From Oegoconia quadripuncta (Eukaryota > Arthropoda > Insecta > Lepidoptera > Autostichidae), in NCBI GenBank assembly GCA_949316235.1, contig OX438753.1, positions 20,454,801 to 20,518,800 of the forward strand: a stretch of 64,000 bases of DNA, written 5' to 3'. Made by a program: the position numbers and the translations under genes. Shown here one piece after another: positions 36,801 through 47,184 of the stretch; within the stretch, counting starts at the first letter, position 1; every line of letters starts with the position of its first letter. Under the pieces are notes generated by a model. The model ran no database searches. It was not told where the DNA came from and worked only from the letters and a program-made list of their open reading frames with translations.

Positions 36801-37521
36801 GGCAGTTGAATACATTATTTTAATGAAATTACAGAAATCCATAATACTCTCTGATTCTTTAAGTTCCTTACAAACGTTAGGGCGTTTCCCTTTCAAGAGT
36901 AAACCGCAGTTTCCGGTCATTTTTAAAATTAGAGATTTACTTCACAAATGTTCCCTCAAAGGTTATGCTGTGGCTTTTGCTTGGCTTCCTAGTCACTGTG
37001 GCATCAAGGGAAATGAGAAAGCCGATCGCATTGCAAATGAGGCGATTGAATGCGGTGATATGTTTCCGTATAAGAACTATTATCATGACTTGGCTAGTCT
37101 TCCAAAAATTGAACTCCAGAACTCCTGGAGAGAGCTTTGGACTGTCAATTCTTCAAAAGGGAAAGCGTATCGCTTAGTTCAGCCCACAATTCCGGTTAAG
37201 CCTTGGTTTTCCAGGTTGAAACTCAGTTATGTTGCTACTAGTATTTTAATCCGAATACGTCTGGGTCACGTCTGTACCCCGGCCCATCTTGCCAAAATCC
37301 AAATTATAGATAACCCTGCATGTCCTTGTGGAGATGAAATGGGTGATCTAAACCACATAATTTTTGCGTGCCCGCTATATGACCGATCTTCCTTTTTAAA
37401 TTCCCTTACCAACCTCGGTGTCCCACTTCCTTCCAGTGCAACTTGTTTACTATCTTCTTCTGATTTTGATATAATGAAAACCTTAGCTTCCTATATAATA
37501 AGTAATAACATTAAAATTTAA
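33796..37521 (+). CDS. Retrotransposon ORF2 polyprotein: AP endonuclease, reverse transcriptase, RNase H
   Basis: 1241 aa, no internal stop. Endonuclease domain (about residues 1-225): IIQWNCRSI, SETWL, GDFNAHHRSWG with D132/N134, and SDH at 206-208. Reverse transcriptase (about 430-720): PPSWKSQIIIPILKP, YRPIALSS, SQFGFRK, FLDISAAYDN, GLPQGSVLSPLLYN and QYADDLVLY with catalytic D664/D665. RNase H (about 950-1080): TDAS with D960, E996, D1020 and D1077, the full DEDD set. The tail has the CPCGDEMGDLNHIIFACPLY cysteine-histidine motif. ORF2 probably starts by reinitiation or frameshift, as it overlaps the end of ORF1. All key residues seen are intact. Confidence 0.93.
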   Translation: MDLTTKIIQWNCRSITNKKNDLFYIINTYDPSIITLSETWLNPESTLKIYGFSVVRKDRSDGYGGVAILIKNTIPYSLIPLPSHSTGIDALAVNVNNTCVVSIYIPHPSSQLFNEVDFILSSLPRPFLVLGDFNAHHRSWGSSRSDYHGCRILDILDSLNLCLLNTGSSTRQTAPDEGDSAPDLSICTPGLASSVSWCPLSSSFGSDHFPLLISLPISFTPNVATKYTPRLKYKLKKECNGDWELFKNRVKEKLSIQPKVSLGDQVRCSDVLVKTMIAVADEVFPIKNGRPGKIPSPPWWDRDCTEAIKRRKQAERAYRYMMTKENFEHYLEAARDTRKILKEKKAEGWKMFCASVCPDTHASIVWKNIKRFRSAYKDASSSSVLPLELAEQFMDRLAPPSVSEEIVVSSTLPLLQEGNRSALNSPFNMLELKGVLSNLKDSAPGEDRIPYSFFANADDCALSFFLDLINSVMISGNIPPSWKSQIIIPILKPSKPPSDVSSYRPIALSSVLTKIAEHLVKIRLEWFLENNNLLASSQFGFRKCRSTLDNLSILTSDILLAFSNNNSVVVSFLDISAAYDNVLVPILKKKLDDLMVPEILSNFIVNLLSERSLNLDLDNNEKLSRLVWRGLPQGSVLSPLLYNIYTYDLETTLNGSARVLQYADDLVLYVPSPSVQKACDTLTSSLRLLNSWLELNGLELSVTKSTVVLFSRMRLPPPVNVLYCDTPLPVKNEAKFLGVILDAKLTGLPHCEFIAAKCERNLNILRCLSGVWWGAHPFSLKLLYNALIRSVLDYGTFLLESGSVAGLNKLNAIQSKALRIISGAMKSSPISALQVECGDPPLHLRRQFLSDRFFLRCAQFSSHPLLFKLALLSDNVSSLPYWSCKKTPCLVNSLKKYSSLDAPTHCSALPPLFENNYDSLILSPNINLNIGIVKNDIEPNNKFNFVIDEQWQSWHCIFTDASKHTNTCVGVGVYHQQYNIVQKVKLPLESSVFTGECFGLLKAVEYIILMKLQKSIILSDSLSSLQTLGRFPFKSKPQFPVIFKIRDLLHKCSLKGYAVAFAWLPSHCGIKGNEKADRIANEAIECGDMFPYKNYYHDLASLPKIELQNSWRELWTVNSSKGKAYRLVQPTIPVKPWFSRLKLSYVATSILIRIRLGHVCTPAHLAKIQIIDNPACPCGDEMGDLNHIIFACPLYDRSSFLNSLTNLGVPLPSSATCLLSSSDFDIMKTLASYIISNNIKI

Positions 37522-37738
37522 TCTGTTCTATTCTGTAATATCTATTATTTCTTTCTTTAATCTTTATTTTGTATTGATACCTCCCTCCTTCCTGTCATAA
37601 TCGAAACCTCCTCTGTTCCTTTTTCCATTTCCTTTTTTTGTAAATATGTTGTAAATAAAAATGTTTCCCCACCTTTAATATATAAAAGTTAATTCTTACT
37701 TGTCATTGGCTAAATACTCTATGCAGTCAAAGCCATAA

Positions 37739-37773
<35 letters not shown>

Positions 37774-37775
37774 TT

Positions 37776-38168
37776 CGGCTTTTTGGCGGGAACTCGGAGT
37801 GTGAAGTTGCATTTTTCGTTATAATTCTTATAATTTGTGCATTCTAACTTTTAAGCTTAATAATGGCAGAATATTGTGCAGCAAACGTTAGTGATGGTGT
37901 ACAAGTGAAGGGAAGCGTAAATTAAAGTGCGTAACGGAGCTTTCGGGTTCCCACAAGAAGCCGCCAAAATCTTTTGTAAAGCATTCTGCCACTTTACTGA
38001 AGAATGACTTGACCGTGACTAGACTCTGTATACGCCAAGTATACGACGAATTACTTGTTTTGACTGAGACTGACTTACAAACTGAAGAAATAAGATAAAT
38101 AAGACATGGCTGTTATGGGCTAGATCCTTTTGCCTTCTCCTAGAGGAGAGAATAAAACGAAAAAAAAA
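37776..38168 (+). mobile_element. Poly(A) retroposon family C, full copy (B)
   Basis: Starts CGGCTTTTTGGCGGGAACTC and ends at the A run 38161-38168. The family's own 11-bp target duplication ACTAAATTGTT is at 38169-38179 on the right. On the left it is at 32110-32120, beyond the LINE, because the LINE inserted at this copy's 5' edge. Just before the tail is a small stem-loop, TCTCCTAGAGGAGA. No tRNA-like A/B boxes. A 20-codon open frame (MAEYCAANVSDG...) near the head is too short to judge. Head origin unknown. Confidence 0.8.
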
Positions 38169-38474
38169 ACTAAATTGTTACTAGCGGCAGGGGGGGGAAA
38201 CTTGCCTACTTTAGCTTTTTACAAAGACCGTAGCGACATCTCGAATCAATCCGTTAGACTTTTTTAGTAAGTATTTGATTTTTTAATGAACTTACAGATG
38301 GCAGGAAAGAGCCCAGATGTAATTCAATGTTGTAAATTCGTTATATGCAAACGAAATGTAAAATCGACTTATTTATAATTTACATTGACCATTGCTAAAT
38401 TTGTATTCAAATTGAAATATGGCATTGTAGCAATCAAGTTTTTCATAGCCAACTTTCTTCATGTAATTAGTAAT

Positions 38475-38708
38475 GACGAAGCTTTCGGGTTCCCACAAGA
38501 AGCCGCGCAAAATCTTTTGTAAAGCATTCTGCCACTTTACTAAAGAATGACTTGACCGTGACGACTCTGTATACGCTAAGTATACGACAAATTACTTGTT
38601 TTGACTGAGACTGACTAATAAATTGAAGAAATAAGCTAAATAAGACATGGCTGTATGGGCTTAGATCCCTTTGCCTTCTCCGAGAGGAGTAAATTAAAAC
38701 AAAAAAAA
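38475..38708 (+). repeat. Poly(A) retroposon family C, 5'-truncated copy (C)
   Basis: Begins at GACGAAGCTTTCGGGTTCCC and follows the family to the CTTCTCCGAGAGGAG loop and A run. Direct orientation to copies A and B, so there are three copies in tandem orientation within 7 kb. Confidence 0.8.
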
Positions 38709-39080
38709 GTGTTGATTGAAGTAATCTGTGCGTTGAATTTTCATTCGAAACTTGCAATCCGGTGAATTTGAATTTGGTGTCTGTTTTATTTTTCAGTTGT
38801 TATTGTTAATATTTGTTGTTAATTATTTTGTAAGTTGTTGTTGTTTAATATTTGGTCTGCTACTATATCTGTTGGTATACTACAGAATATGTGACTATGC
38901 TGAGGCTCAGTGAGGTATAGTCATATTACCAACGTTCGTATATTTTTATTAACCTACGTATATTTTATGGTGTGCTTTACCTACGAAATTATTGTGTACT
39001 TACTGCTAAATAAAAATTCGAAATTATAAGACTTGTTTTAATCCTAAATCCTTAGATCTTTGATAGCTGCTATTCTTAGA

Positions 39081-39169
39081 GTTACTCACAATTGACTTAG
39101 TTTGCAAACATCTCCAAATTTTTAAATATTTGGAGATGTTTGCAAACTGAGTCATTTGTGAGTAGCAAC
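39081..39169. repeat. Near-perfect hairpin just upstream of TIMMDC1
   Basis: The left arm GTTACTCACAATTGACTTAG continues into TTTGCAAACATCTCCAAAT. The right arm (39128-39169) is its reverse complement with three mismatches and one short gap. The spacer is only 8 nt. It lies ~290 bp before the TIMMDC1 start codon. Confidence 0.8.
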
Positions 39170-39455
39170 GTTTTATTTTTAATATAGGAATACTATAATA
39201 TAGGTATGTATACTAAGTATGCATAGCACAATTAGTACCAACCGATTAATACCAGAGGGCCGATCGAGTCCATTTTGACAGTAGAGACGGCCCTCTTTTC
39301 CGGTTGTATTATTCTACTCTTTGACTAGCGGAGGGTTAAAAAAGAGTATACAAAACCTGAACACAGTAAGCTAGATTTTTGACTAGGTAGCTAATAGATA
39401 GAAAATAATGTTCTTTGTCTATAAAGTACAAAGTAGCTTATTGTAGTCGGTCAAA

Positions 39456-42400
39456 ATGTGGAAGACTGTGCGTTTGACGCCGTCGTTTATTCTGCCTATT
39501 TTCCGAAGTCGTAATGAAAATGATTACAATATGCTCGATAAGGAGCTGACAGAAACACCACAGACGGGTTTCGAGAGAGTTAAACAAATGTACCGAAAAA
39601 AGTAAGTACTTATTTACAACCTTTACATTATGAAATTGCCAAAAACCAAAGAAAAATATATTTTGAAATTATCTAACCTCGAATAGAAAAAAGTTTGGTT
39701 TGGTGCTTCGCTTCCTCTAGTCTAGATTGTCCAAACTAAGGGTCGCAGTGTAGCCTTAGGGGCGGGTTAGGTTAGGTTGTATGAAGCTTTGATTGAGATA
39801 AGCCATGCCTAAAAAGCATTGCCATCTCTAAAAAGCAGATAGTAAAGTTCTATCTGCCAAGGGTTCCATCCAAGCCTGGATACTAAAAAGGTTTTTTGAC
39901 AAAACATTTAATTAAAACACATTTTTATAACAAACTTTTAATACATATTTTCACTTACATGTTTTCCTTTAGCAGATAGCTGCTATAAAAGTCAACGTCT
40001 TTAATAATTATCAAATTTTACATTCAAGTAAGAAAATAGTCCGAATGCACCGGAAAAATTTAGCTAGACAATTATAACATATAACACCTGCTTTGCTATT
40101 TTATTAGTTGTTTGTATATGTATGGAAGTGGGAATAAATAGTTTCTTTCTTTCTTTTCCTAATGTGTTTGTTTTTTATGTTTCAGTGAATTGGATGAGTT
40201 ATCAGTAGAGTTACACACTGTTGTACAATCATCACTGTGTGGTGCCTTCTTTGGTGGATGTATAGGAGGCTTTGTGAGATCAAGGAATGCTTACATGTAT
40301 TTCATAGAAAATAATCAAGCAACTATTTTTACAACAACTATGCAAGCTAAGGTAATCATCAAAATCGTTAATTTATTCTTTATTATTATTGTTGTTTCAA
40401 ATCCATGGTCTGAGACCTGGTCTTTTGTAGGGTGTACATGCAGATATATGTAATGAAGGCCCTATCTCTTACCAAGATTTTACGTCTTAACGCACTGCAT
40501 AACATCAGTCAGTCTTACTAACATTATAACATAAATGTGGAAGCATGAATGTTTATATCTATTGGTCCTACCTATTCCATGTGTCTTAAGTGATATTATT
40601 TTTATTTCAGAAAAAGCTACAAGATTATGTAACAATAGCTTTTGCAAAGGGTGTGTATGAGTGGGGATGGAGGTTGGGTGCTTTCACAGGTATATTCAGG
40701 TAACTATAGATACATTACGCCAGTCTTTAACTTGTCGATTTAACCTAATATTGATAGATATCAGATGCATTCAATTGGGAATTGTCAATCAAAGTAAAAA
40801 CTTAGGCCCATATTTAAGAATGTTGCTGAAGCGTAGATCTGCACTTGAGCATAGTTAGAAAGAGATGCCGCTATACAAGTTACATAAAGCTGTCCCTTTT
40901 TAAATGTCCTCATGCGGAGATCTCTGCTTGTTTAAGATTCTGTAATACGGGCCTTAGTCTGACTGATTTAATATTCAAGCAACTGTTTACTAATAATAAG
41001 CCTTTAAGAATCACTATTTCAGGTTTATTTCTTGTCACAGCTCTAATTGCTGTGCGACTAGTCTTATATTAAACTTGACTTGAAATAGATAACAATTAAT
41101 GATATAGAATTCGACGTTTTGGTCGGACATTCATTCTCAGCTGCATATAACTAGATTTATTATTGTTATAGATTAATAGGCGAGCAGCAGATTGTACCTA
41201 TAGCCAAACTGGTGTATTGTTAAAAACAGAGAAAAAGTCACAATTTTGGATTAAGTGTCCTCATGGTTTCGGAATTTGTTCTCTTTAAACCCCTTGTCAA
41301 GTGTATTTTCAAAACTGTTCACGGAGGGGTTATCAACAACATCTTGAGCAAACAGTTCCATATGCTCGCCTGCTATTGATCATGTGAAGACCGACATTGG
41401 TGTTAGCTTTAAAGGGTATCAGTAATTGGCCTAGTGTGCAGTGTGGCTGTAATTGTACTTTGTCTGCTGGTGATGATATAGCCAAAGACGAGATTTTAAT
41501 CAAACCAAATTAAAATATTGAATTGTTTGTTTCAGCTTACTCATCACAACAGCATCAGTGTACCGTGGTGACACAACTTTATTGGACTATATAATTGCGG
41601 GTAGTATCACAGGTGCCTTATATAAAGTTAATTTGGGCCTTGCAGCTACCATAGTGGGAGGTACACTGGGTATGTATAAACATATTTAGTATTATTTACA
41701 TTTACTTGCCTAAAAGTTGTAAATGACGGTTGTAAAAGTGAAGCAACGTTTGGCTTGCTCATTCCATCTAATTGATCACTCCACTAGTGGCATTTTCTTA
41801 TGTTTCCTTTGCTTCCCGGACAACAGTCAGTCCTAGTAGTTTTCAATTGAAGTAGTTGTTGGAGCCCTATACAGGCACCTTGAAACGGCCTCAATGCAAA
41901 ATCTGTTTGCTAAGGATGACTTGAAGGAAGGTAAAGGCCTTGATTTTTCACAACACTTACAAAACATATGAAAGTGATATTTATTTACTAGACTCATCAT
42001 TAAATGGGGCTGAAGCTAAGTGACATCTAATAGACCTTTGAAAATTGATTCCTCTCAATGTTACCACTCACCTTTACATGTTTACACCTATACTTAAATG
42101 AGTAGAAATAATTTTTACGTTTTCATTTGCAGGCGGTGTCTTAAGCGCTGTTGGTGGGTTAGCTATTCTAGGCATTTTGAAATTATCAGGACTCAAAATG
42201 GAGGACATTAGAAGAGCAATGTACAGAATAAAGGAAGCAAGGTAGGTTTTTTATTATAGTCTTTTTTTTAGATGAATAGAGATCAGAGACAGACAAACTC
42301 ATTGATTATCTGGCGTGGCGTTTACAGGGTTGTTAAAACAAGTCGTAATGAAAAATTGGGTTAGTTAATGAACTATGATCAAAGTTCACATAAGCGCGTG

Positions 42401-43140
42401 TCTGTTGTGTTTGTACACAGTCAAAAGAGAAACATGTAGCCAGGACTGAGATTCGTCCACAAAAAATGTTTATATCTATGTGTATGTATGTTTATATCTA
42501 TTGTTTGGTATCCATTATTTGATATATATTTTTTTTAAAGTCATTGGTACACAACCTACTTGCTTTTATCCCGTACTACTTTTTTCTCTACCCAAAGGTT
42601 GTCTGGTAGAAATCGCTTAATAGCAATAAGACTCCGTGGCTCAATGTAAACAACATTGGGTTTACGATTCGGAGGTCGCGGGTTCGATCCGCAGCGGGGT
42701 ACATGTTAAGTACTCGGTTTGGTTGGTGGTAGGGCATTTTAAATGTCCGCCTGGCTAGCTAACACCATCTTATCTAAATCTGCCGCCAAGCAGCAATGTT
42801 AATAGCATTGTTGTGTTCCAGTTGTCTGAGATAAGATAGCCACTTATTTTGATACTGTTTTAAAACGCAACAGATCTTGAGATTGGTTTATTAATGCGGG
42901 CCTTAATCTTCATAGTGCAAGCTTTGCTTAGTTTGGGACCAGATGATTAGTACAAGTCTCCGAAATATTTATTTGTCTATGCAACTTGAACCATGTTCTA
43001 CAATAATAATTTTTATTTTCAGGGATGACCAATTCCGTCAAGCTCTCGATAAGTCTTCAGAGATAAAGAATGATCCGCTGACATTACATCACGACAGTTT
43101 AGTGGTAGAACAAGGAGCGAAGAAACTTGAAGAAATTTAA
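39456..43140 (+). CDS. TIMMDC1: TIMMDC1, mitochondrial complex I assembly factor, six exons
   Basis: TIMMDC1 (140up in Drosophila) is an inner-membrane Tim17-like protein needed to assemble NADH:ubiquinone oxidoreductase. Coding exons: 39456-39601, 40186-40351, 40611-40699, 41536-41669, 42133-42241 and 43023-43140. Acceptors read (T)nCAG and all but one donor are GTA-type; phases join to 253 aa, close to fly (~260) and human (285). Core blocks: SSLCGAFFGGCIGGFVRSRN, AYMYFIENNQATIF, KGVYEWGWRLGAFTG and VYRGDTTLLDYIIAGSITGA, then a glycine-rich hydrophobic segment (IVGGTLGGVLSAVGGLAILG) typical of Tim17 helices. Start ATG in TCAAAATGTGG is the first in frame. Gene symbol is by family recognition. 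Confidence 0.93.
40805..40953. mobile_element. MITE with TTA target duplication (family H, copy 1), TIMMDC1 intron 3
   Basis: Ends GGCCCATATTTAAGAAT on the left and, in reverse complement, GGCCCGTATTACAGAATC on the right; flanked by TTA (40802-40804 and 40954-40956). Three-base TTA duplications suggest a PIF/Harbinger-type mobiliser. No coding capacity. Confidence 0.75.
41265..41360 (-). pseudogene. Possible non-LTR LINE thumb-domain scrap
   Basis: The minus strand reads a VNSF-containing stretch (VVDNPSVNSFENTLDK) reminiscent of the conserved VNSFKxxLD motif late in many LINE reverse transcriptases. Very short; could be chance. Confidence 0.3.
42631..42842 (+). repeat. tRNA-derived SINE, family A (copy 6, 3' truncated), TIMMDC1 intron 5
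   Basis: Full head with B box GGTTCGATCCGC, body through CTGAGATAAGATAGCC, then it stops abruptly at the truncated MITE that follows. Confidence 0.8.
42851..42902. repeat. MITE family H, half copy (copy 2)
   Basis: Right half only: GATACTGTTTTAAAACGCAA, then GATCTTGAGATTGGTTTATT and GCGGGCC followed by TTA. It matches the element at 44116. It directly abuts the SINE on its left and a SINE-B fragment on its right. Confidence 0.6.
42913..42975 (+). repeat. SINE family B 3'-end fragment
   Basis: GCAAGCTTTGCTTAGTTTGG and GACCAGATGATTAGT match the 3' body of the copy at 917. Confidence 0.55.
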
Positions 43141-43930
43141 TAGAATACATTCATTGATCTGCATTCATGAAGGATATATAGGTAAAGGTAGAATTTTCCT
43201 TGGCCAATCTTTTTGAAGAGTACACAGGCATTATAAGTCGGCTAAGACTTACCGCTGCTATCACACATCGACGATTTAACTGGTTTAGTTAATCGCATTG
43301 GGAAATGAGCGTAACTCTCTGCCACTTGACCTAAGTTGGAAAATGAACAGACTGCGGACAAATTTTGTATTCGATTTTGAACCATCAGCGAAGAGCAATA
43401 GGAAATGAATTGCATTCACATAAATTGTTATTCACACGTAACGACGTACTGTATGGTACCCAAATAAATGCGGACCAGGACAAGAAGATGATAATTATGA
43501 AATTATTATTCACAGAGTTCACACTACCGAAAACCAGGGTTGTATTTTCCTCTGGTCTACAACATAAGCTGAGATGGAGACCTGTTTTGATATTGCGATT
43601 TGCTACTGGCTTACTTTTAGATTTATGTTCCATATTTTTATGTTGTTACTGTGTGTGTCGCTAAATGGATCAAATAAAGGTTTCTTAATCTTATACTGTT
43701 CCGTCGGAAGCCTCTACTTTGAGGTGTACTACACTTAGAAAAGCTATCTTTCTTTCTTTCGTTATAATATCTGATCCTAAAAATAAGGGAGATAATATGT
43801 TGTCACTCTAAATTAGACTTGTGTCACAACTTTTAAAGCAGGTTTATTCAACCCATAGCAAATCATTTGTCGCAGACATTCTAATGTATTTGTTGGAACA
43901 TTAATTAAATAAGAAACATCCTTGGATATA
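43141..43930 (+). other. TIMMDC1: TIMMDC1 3' UTR and flank
   Basis: A candidate polyadenylation signal AATAAA is at 43673-43678, 533 nt after the stop codon. A LINE tail scrap (AATAAATGCGGACCAGGAC, then AAGAAGATGATAA) lies at about 43463-43497 in the presumed UTR. Confidence 0.5.
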
Positions 43931-43986
43931 CACACAGCGCTATCTAGTTTCACACTGAGCAACTAAGGCTTGTATTATGGATAACA
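43931..43986 (-). repeat. SINE family B fragment
   Basis: Minus-strand match to the 3' part: CACACTGAGCAACTAAGGCT and TGTATTATGGATA. Similar stretches occur at 49331 and 50404. Confidence 0.55.
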
Positions 43987-44115
43987 GTGAAATTTTTTTT
44001 TTATTATGGAAATTTTGGCAACCATCATATAGGCTTAGCATAGTGTGTATGTTACAGCATAGGTATGTATTTTTTTGTAAATAAACATCTTCTGTTTTTA
44101 AGTGAACTAGTCTTA

Positions 44116-44261
44116 GGCCCGTATTAATAAATGGTTCTTGAGATTGAGATCGCGTCTCAGTCTCAAGACCATTTTTTCTGATGCTGTTTTAATATGTAAC
44201 AGATTCTCAAGTGTCAACTTGAGGCCATGTCAATCTTGAGAACGGTTTATTAATACGGGCC
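44116..44261. mobile_element. MITE with TTA target duplication (family H, copy 3), 146 bp
   Basis: Terminal inverted repeats GGCCCGTATTAATAAATGGT and, at the right end, TTTATTAATACGGGCC, preceded by CTTGAGAACGG. Flanked by TTA on both sides (44113-44115 and 44262-44264). The inner parts also pair (TCTTGAGATTGA/TCAATCTTGAGA), so it folds end to end. Confidence 0.8.
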
Positions 44262-44264
44262 TTA

Positions 44265-45254
44265 ATTAGAATCTGTCCGTTATTTTTCGTTCGAAATTGT
44301 ACAAAATAATGTAAGTAGCTAGTATTAATAAATTATATTGTTGATTGTTTTTTACAGTTTTATTTCAAGTTGTTTGGAACTAAATTACTAAATTTTATAA
44401 GAAAATCCGCTTGCAGTGTTTGTTGTCTGTTGGGATTTCACTTTTTTATTATGTGGATATACAAGGTTGGGCAGACAGACGGAAAGCCATTCTTAGGCAT
44501 CTTGAGTAGAACCCATTGTTAGGCTTCAAAATGTCAGCTCCCCAAACAAGTGACTTTTTTGTTAGAAAAAAAAAACGTTTCCATGTAATTCTTTTCTCTT
44601 CACGGTACCTACCTAACCTTTCGGTTTGGTACTTTTCTAACTAATCGCCCACGTCAGACTATCTTAGGTTCGACAATTGGGCCGATTTTTTAACAGTATT
44701 GTTGCCAGACTTTGTAGGACGTGTGCGTTTCAATATTGCATTTTGTAGGTTTAGTTTTTTGCCAAAAAATATCGGTCACCGTTTAGTGGCGAAGCGAAAT
44801 ATTGAAATGATTGCATTGACTGACAAAACATCTCCGCTTAATTCCGCTCTGATGGACATAATTATTAATGCCGACAGGATGGACGGACGAACGGTTAGGG
44901 TAACATTGAAAACTAGTTTTCATATGAAAAGCCTTTTATTTACTTGACACAAACGTTACATTTGACGGTTATGGATGGTACTCTACATATAAAAATAGAA
45001 TAAAATATTTACAATATTTTTAAAATTAATATTGTGCATTTATTTGAGAAGTTATTGTGGAGGCCCTAGAATACATAATACAGTCGGTGTCACAGTATGC
45101 GCACTCCACGATTTTAAAATTGCTATGTAATATAGATCTTTATCTTGTATTATGCGGGCACTAACATATTAAATAGGTACGTTGCATTTCTGAGATAAAC
45201 ATATCGCACGATAAAAAATTGTGCGCGCAAAGCTCAAGTTAATACATGGGTTTA
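44265..45254. other. Gene-free stretch
   Basis: No coding region or nameable repeat. AT-rich. Confidence 0.45.
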
Positions 45255-45450
45255 CATGACAATACGAGGGCGCCTCTCTGACCCAATAAACCGAATTTGG
45301 ACCAATGATGAGCGTTGGACGTCCACCCACAAGGTGGACTACCTAATAAAAGTCGCGGGAACTCGCTGGACACCAACCGCTCTCCACCGCTCGCTTTTAA
45401 AATCTATGACTTAAGTTCAGCAGTGGACATTCTGTGGCCATCATAAATGA
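45255..45450 (+). repeat. RTE-type LINE 3'-end fragment
   Basis: Sense-orientation tail with CGCGGGAACTCGCTGGACAC and TTCAGCAGTGGACATTCTGT followed by AATGATAATTG. Same lineage as 489-870 and 47450-47620. Confidence 0.55.
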
Positions 45451-47184
45451 TAATTGTTGCACACCAATGGGAAGCTAATTTCATTTTCTTCGTTTGCAAC
45501 AAAACAATGCATTTTTCGTTAATAAGAGTAAGAGTGAAGTTACTGGAATGAAATGGCGTGTTTACTTCTGTCGGTATCCTAGTATAGATGATTTACTTCA
45601 TTTTTTGGCAAGTGTTCAGTTTGGTGAAAAAGATTATAGAAAAAATTACTGGCAACACAGGAGTTTCTCAGCTAATCACAACTACTACATTTAGTGTTTC
45701 CATGTAAAATAAATTAGTCGAAGCAGGATTTTTAGCCGAAACCGAATCTTCGGCCTGTCTCAGTTGCAGCCGAAACCGAAGCTCAATTATGCCCGGTTTA
45801 ATATAACGTTCGCAAGATGCGATGAACTTAAATTGATACTTGAGACACCGTTGTGTATATAAACAGTATCAAAAAAATAGTTTTGAGAGTAAGACTCCGT
45901 CTCAATCATAAGATCACTTTATTGATACGGCAAAGGCTGGTGCCAACGTCGAAGGAGACGTTGCATACTGAAATGTTGTGTATTTTTACATACAGACAGT
46001 TAACTCTTGTTAAATGAAAATTATATGCATGAAAAACAATCTCACTCAACAAATCACGTCGGCCGGTGAACTCAGCTGGCTACCACACGACTCACGAACC
46101 ACGAATTCGCCCGAAGTTAGTCACAAAAAATTTTTGCCCGAAACTGATTCTTCGCCGGTCACTAAAATGCATATATATTTTCCCTTTTCTAATCTTTTTA
46201 GCCAAACTGTACTTATTGAATATAGACAAACTTCAAGATTCCTAAAATATTAAAACATGCACTAAATGATTATAATAATTAATAATGGCAAGAAAGTTAT
46301 TACAATTTTATCCGAACGAGGCAAAAACTTAAGTTAAGAATCGACGGTAGTATACAATTTTTCAAGCACCAAAAAGTATCTTTTTTAGCTGGACTGGATG
46401 CGCGTTTGGCTACCAACTTGCCTAATAGCGAAGATGAACGCGATCTTAATTCACCTTACTCTTGAAGAGCTAATTAATTCTTTAGTCATAATTAAAAAAT
46501 ATATTAAACACATCAAAATTACAAACACGTTATTATTATTAATAATAAATTGTCCTTACACAATATACAAATAAGCATAAATAATTACGAATACTTTAGT
46601 AAAACTTCTATCTCTTATTATTGGTTCTATAACCAACTTAATCACATTGACATAAACGTTATTTAAATTATGTAGCTATATTTTGTACAGTAAATAAAAA
46701 TAAATTTGCACCATATCTCCTTCGATCATAAATAGAAATTAAAGTATGGTATGACTTCATTAAAAATATGCGTGAATGTTCTATATTATCAAGTCACTTC
46801 CGAAATTAAAATTCATCAACCGCTTGGTTCTAATTTACATAGAAAAATACATACGAAAAATATAATCCGCCCTTTTCATGCCGTAGTCGACTAAAATTAA
46901 AATTTTCACCTACTAATTGAATACATAGACACATAGATGCCTTCAAAACTATTATATATTATTCGTTATAAAATGTTAATAATAATTTAAATTGCACATT
47001 ACATTTTAATACTGGCTTTAATCTAATATTAATAATGAGTCTGAGGAATTATTTTCAGGGTTGCCATACAAATAAAACGTTGTTGATTGGGATATTTCCT
47101 ATGTTTAGCGGGGAAGTAAAAACAAGCTGAAGATATTACTTACTTCTGATGCTCACTGTACCATCACCACAAAAATAAAAATTA
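45451..47184. other. Gene-free stretch with faint repeat traces
   Basis: The CCGAAACCGAATCTTCGGCC-type phrases at 45738-45790 and the GCCCGAAACTGATTC phrase near 46140 look like a decayed MITE. A TTGATACTTGAGAC...CTCAATCATAAGATCA pair around 45834-45930 may be a diverged family H relic. Otherwise AT-rich and non-coding. Confidence 0.35.

Larger units (their letters stand above)
32125..37770 (+). mobile_element. Full-length non-LTR retrotransposon with RNase H (I/LOA/R1-like group)
   Basis: A 5.6-kb element with a short 5' UTR, two long overlapping ORFs (32307-33845 and 33796-37521), a 3' UTR and a 31-A tail (37740-37770). Flanked by target duplication TTGTTCGGC, optionally extended to AAATTGTTCGGC (32113-32124; the right copy is 37771-37779 with the preceding As). 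Sense strand plus. The presence of an RNase H domain rules out jockey-type elements without one. I cannot fix the clade without a tree. Confidence 0.92.
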
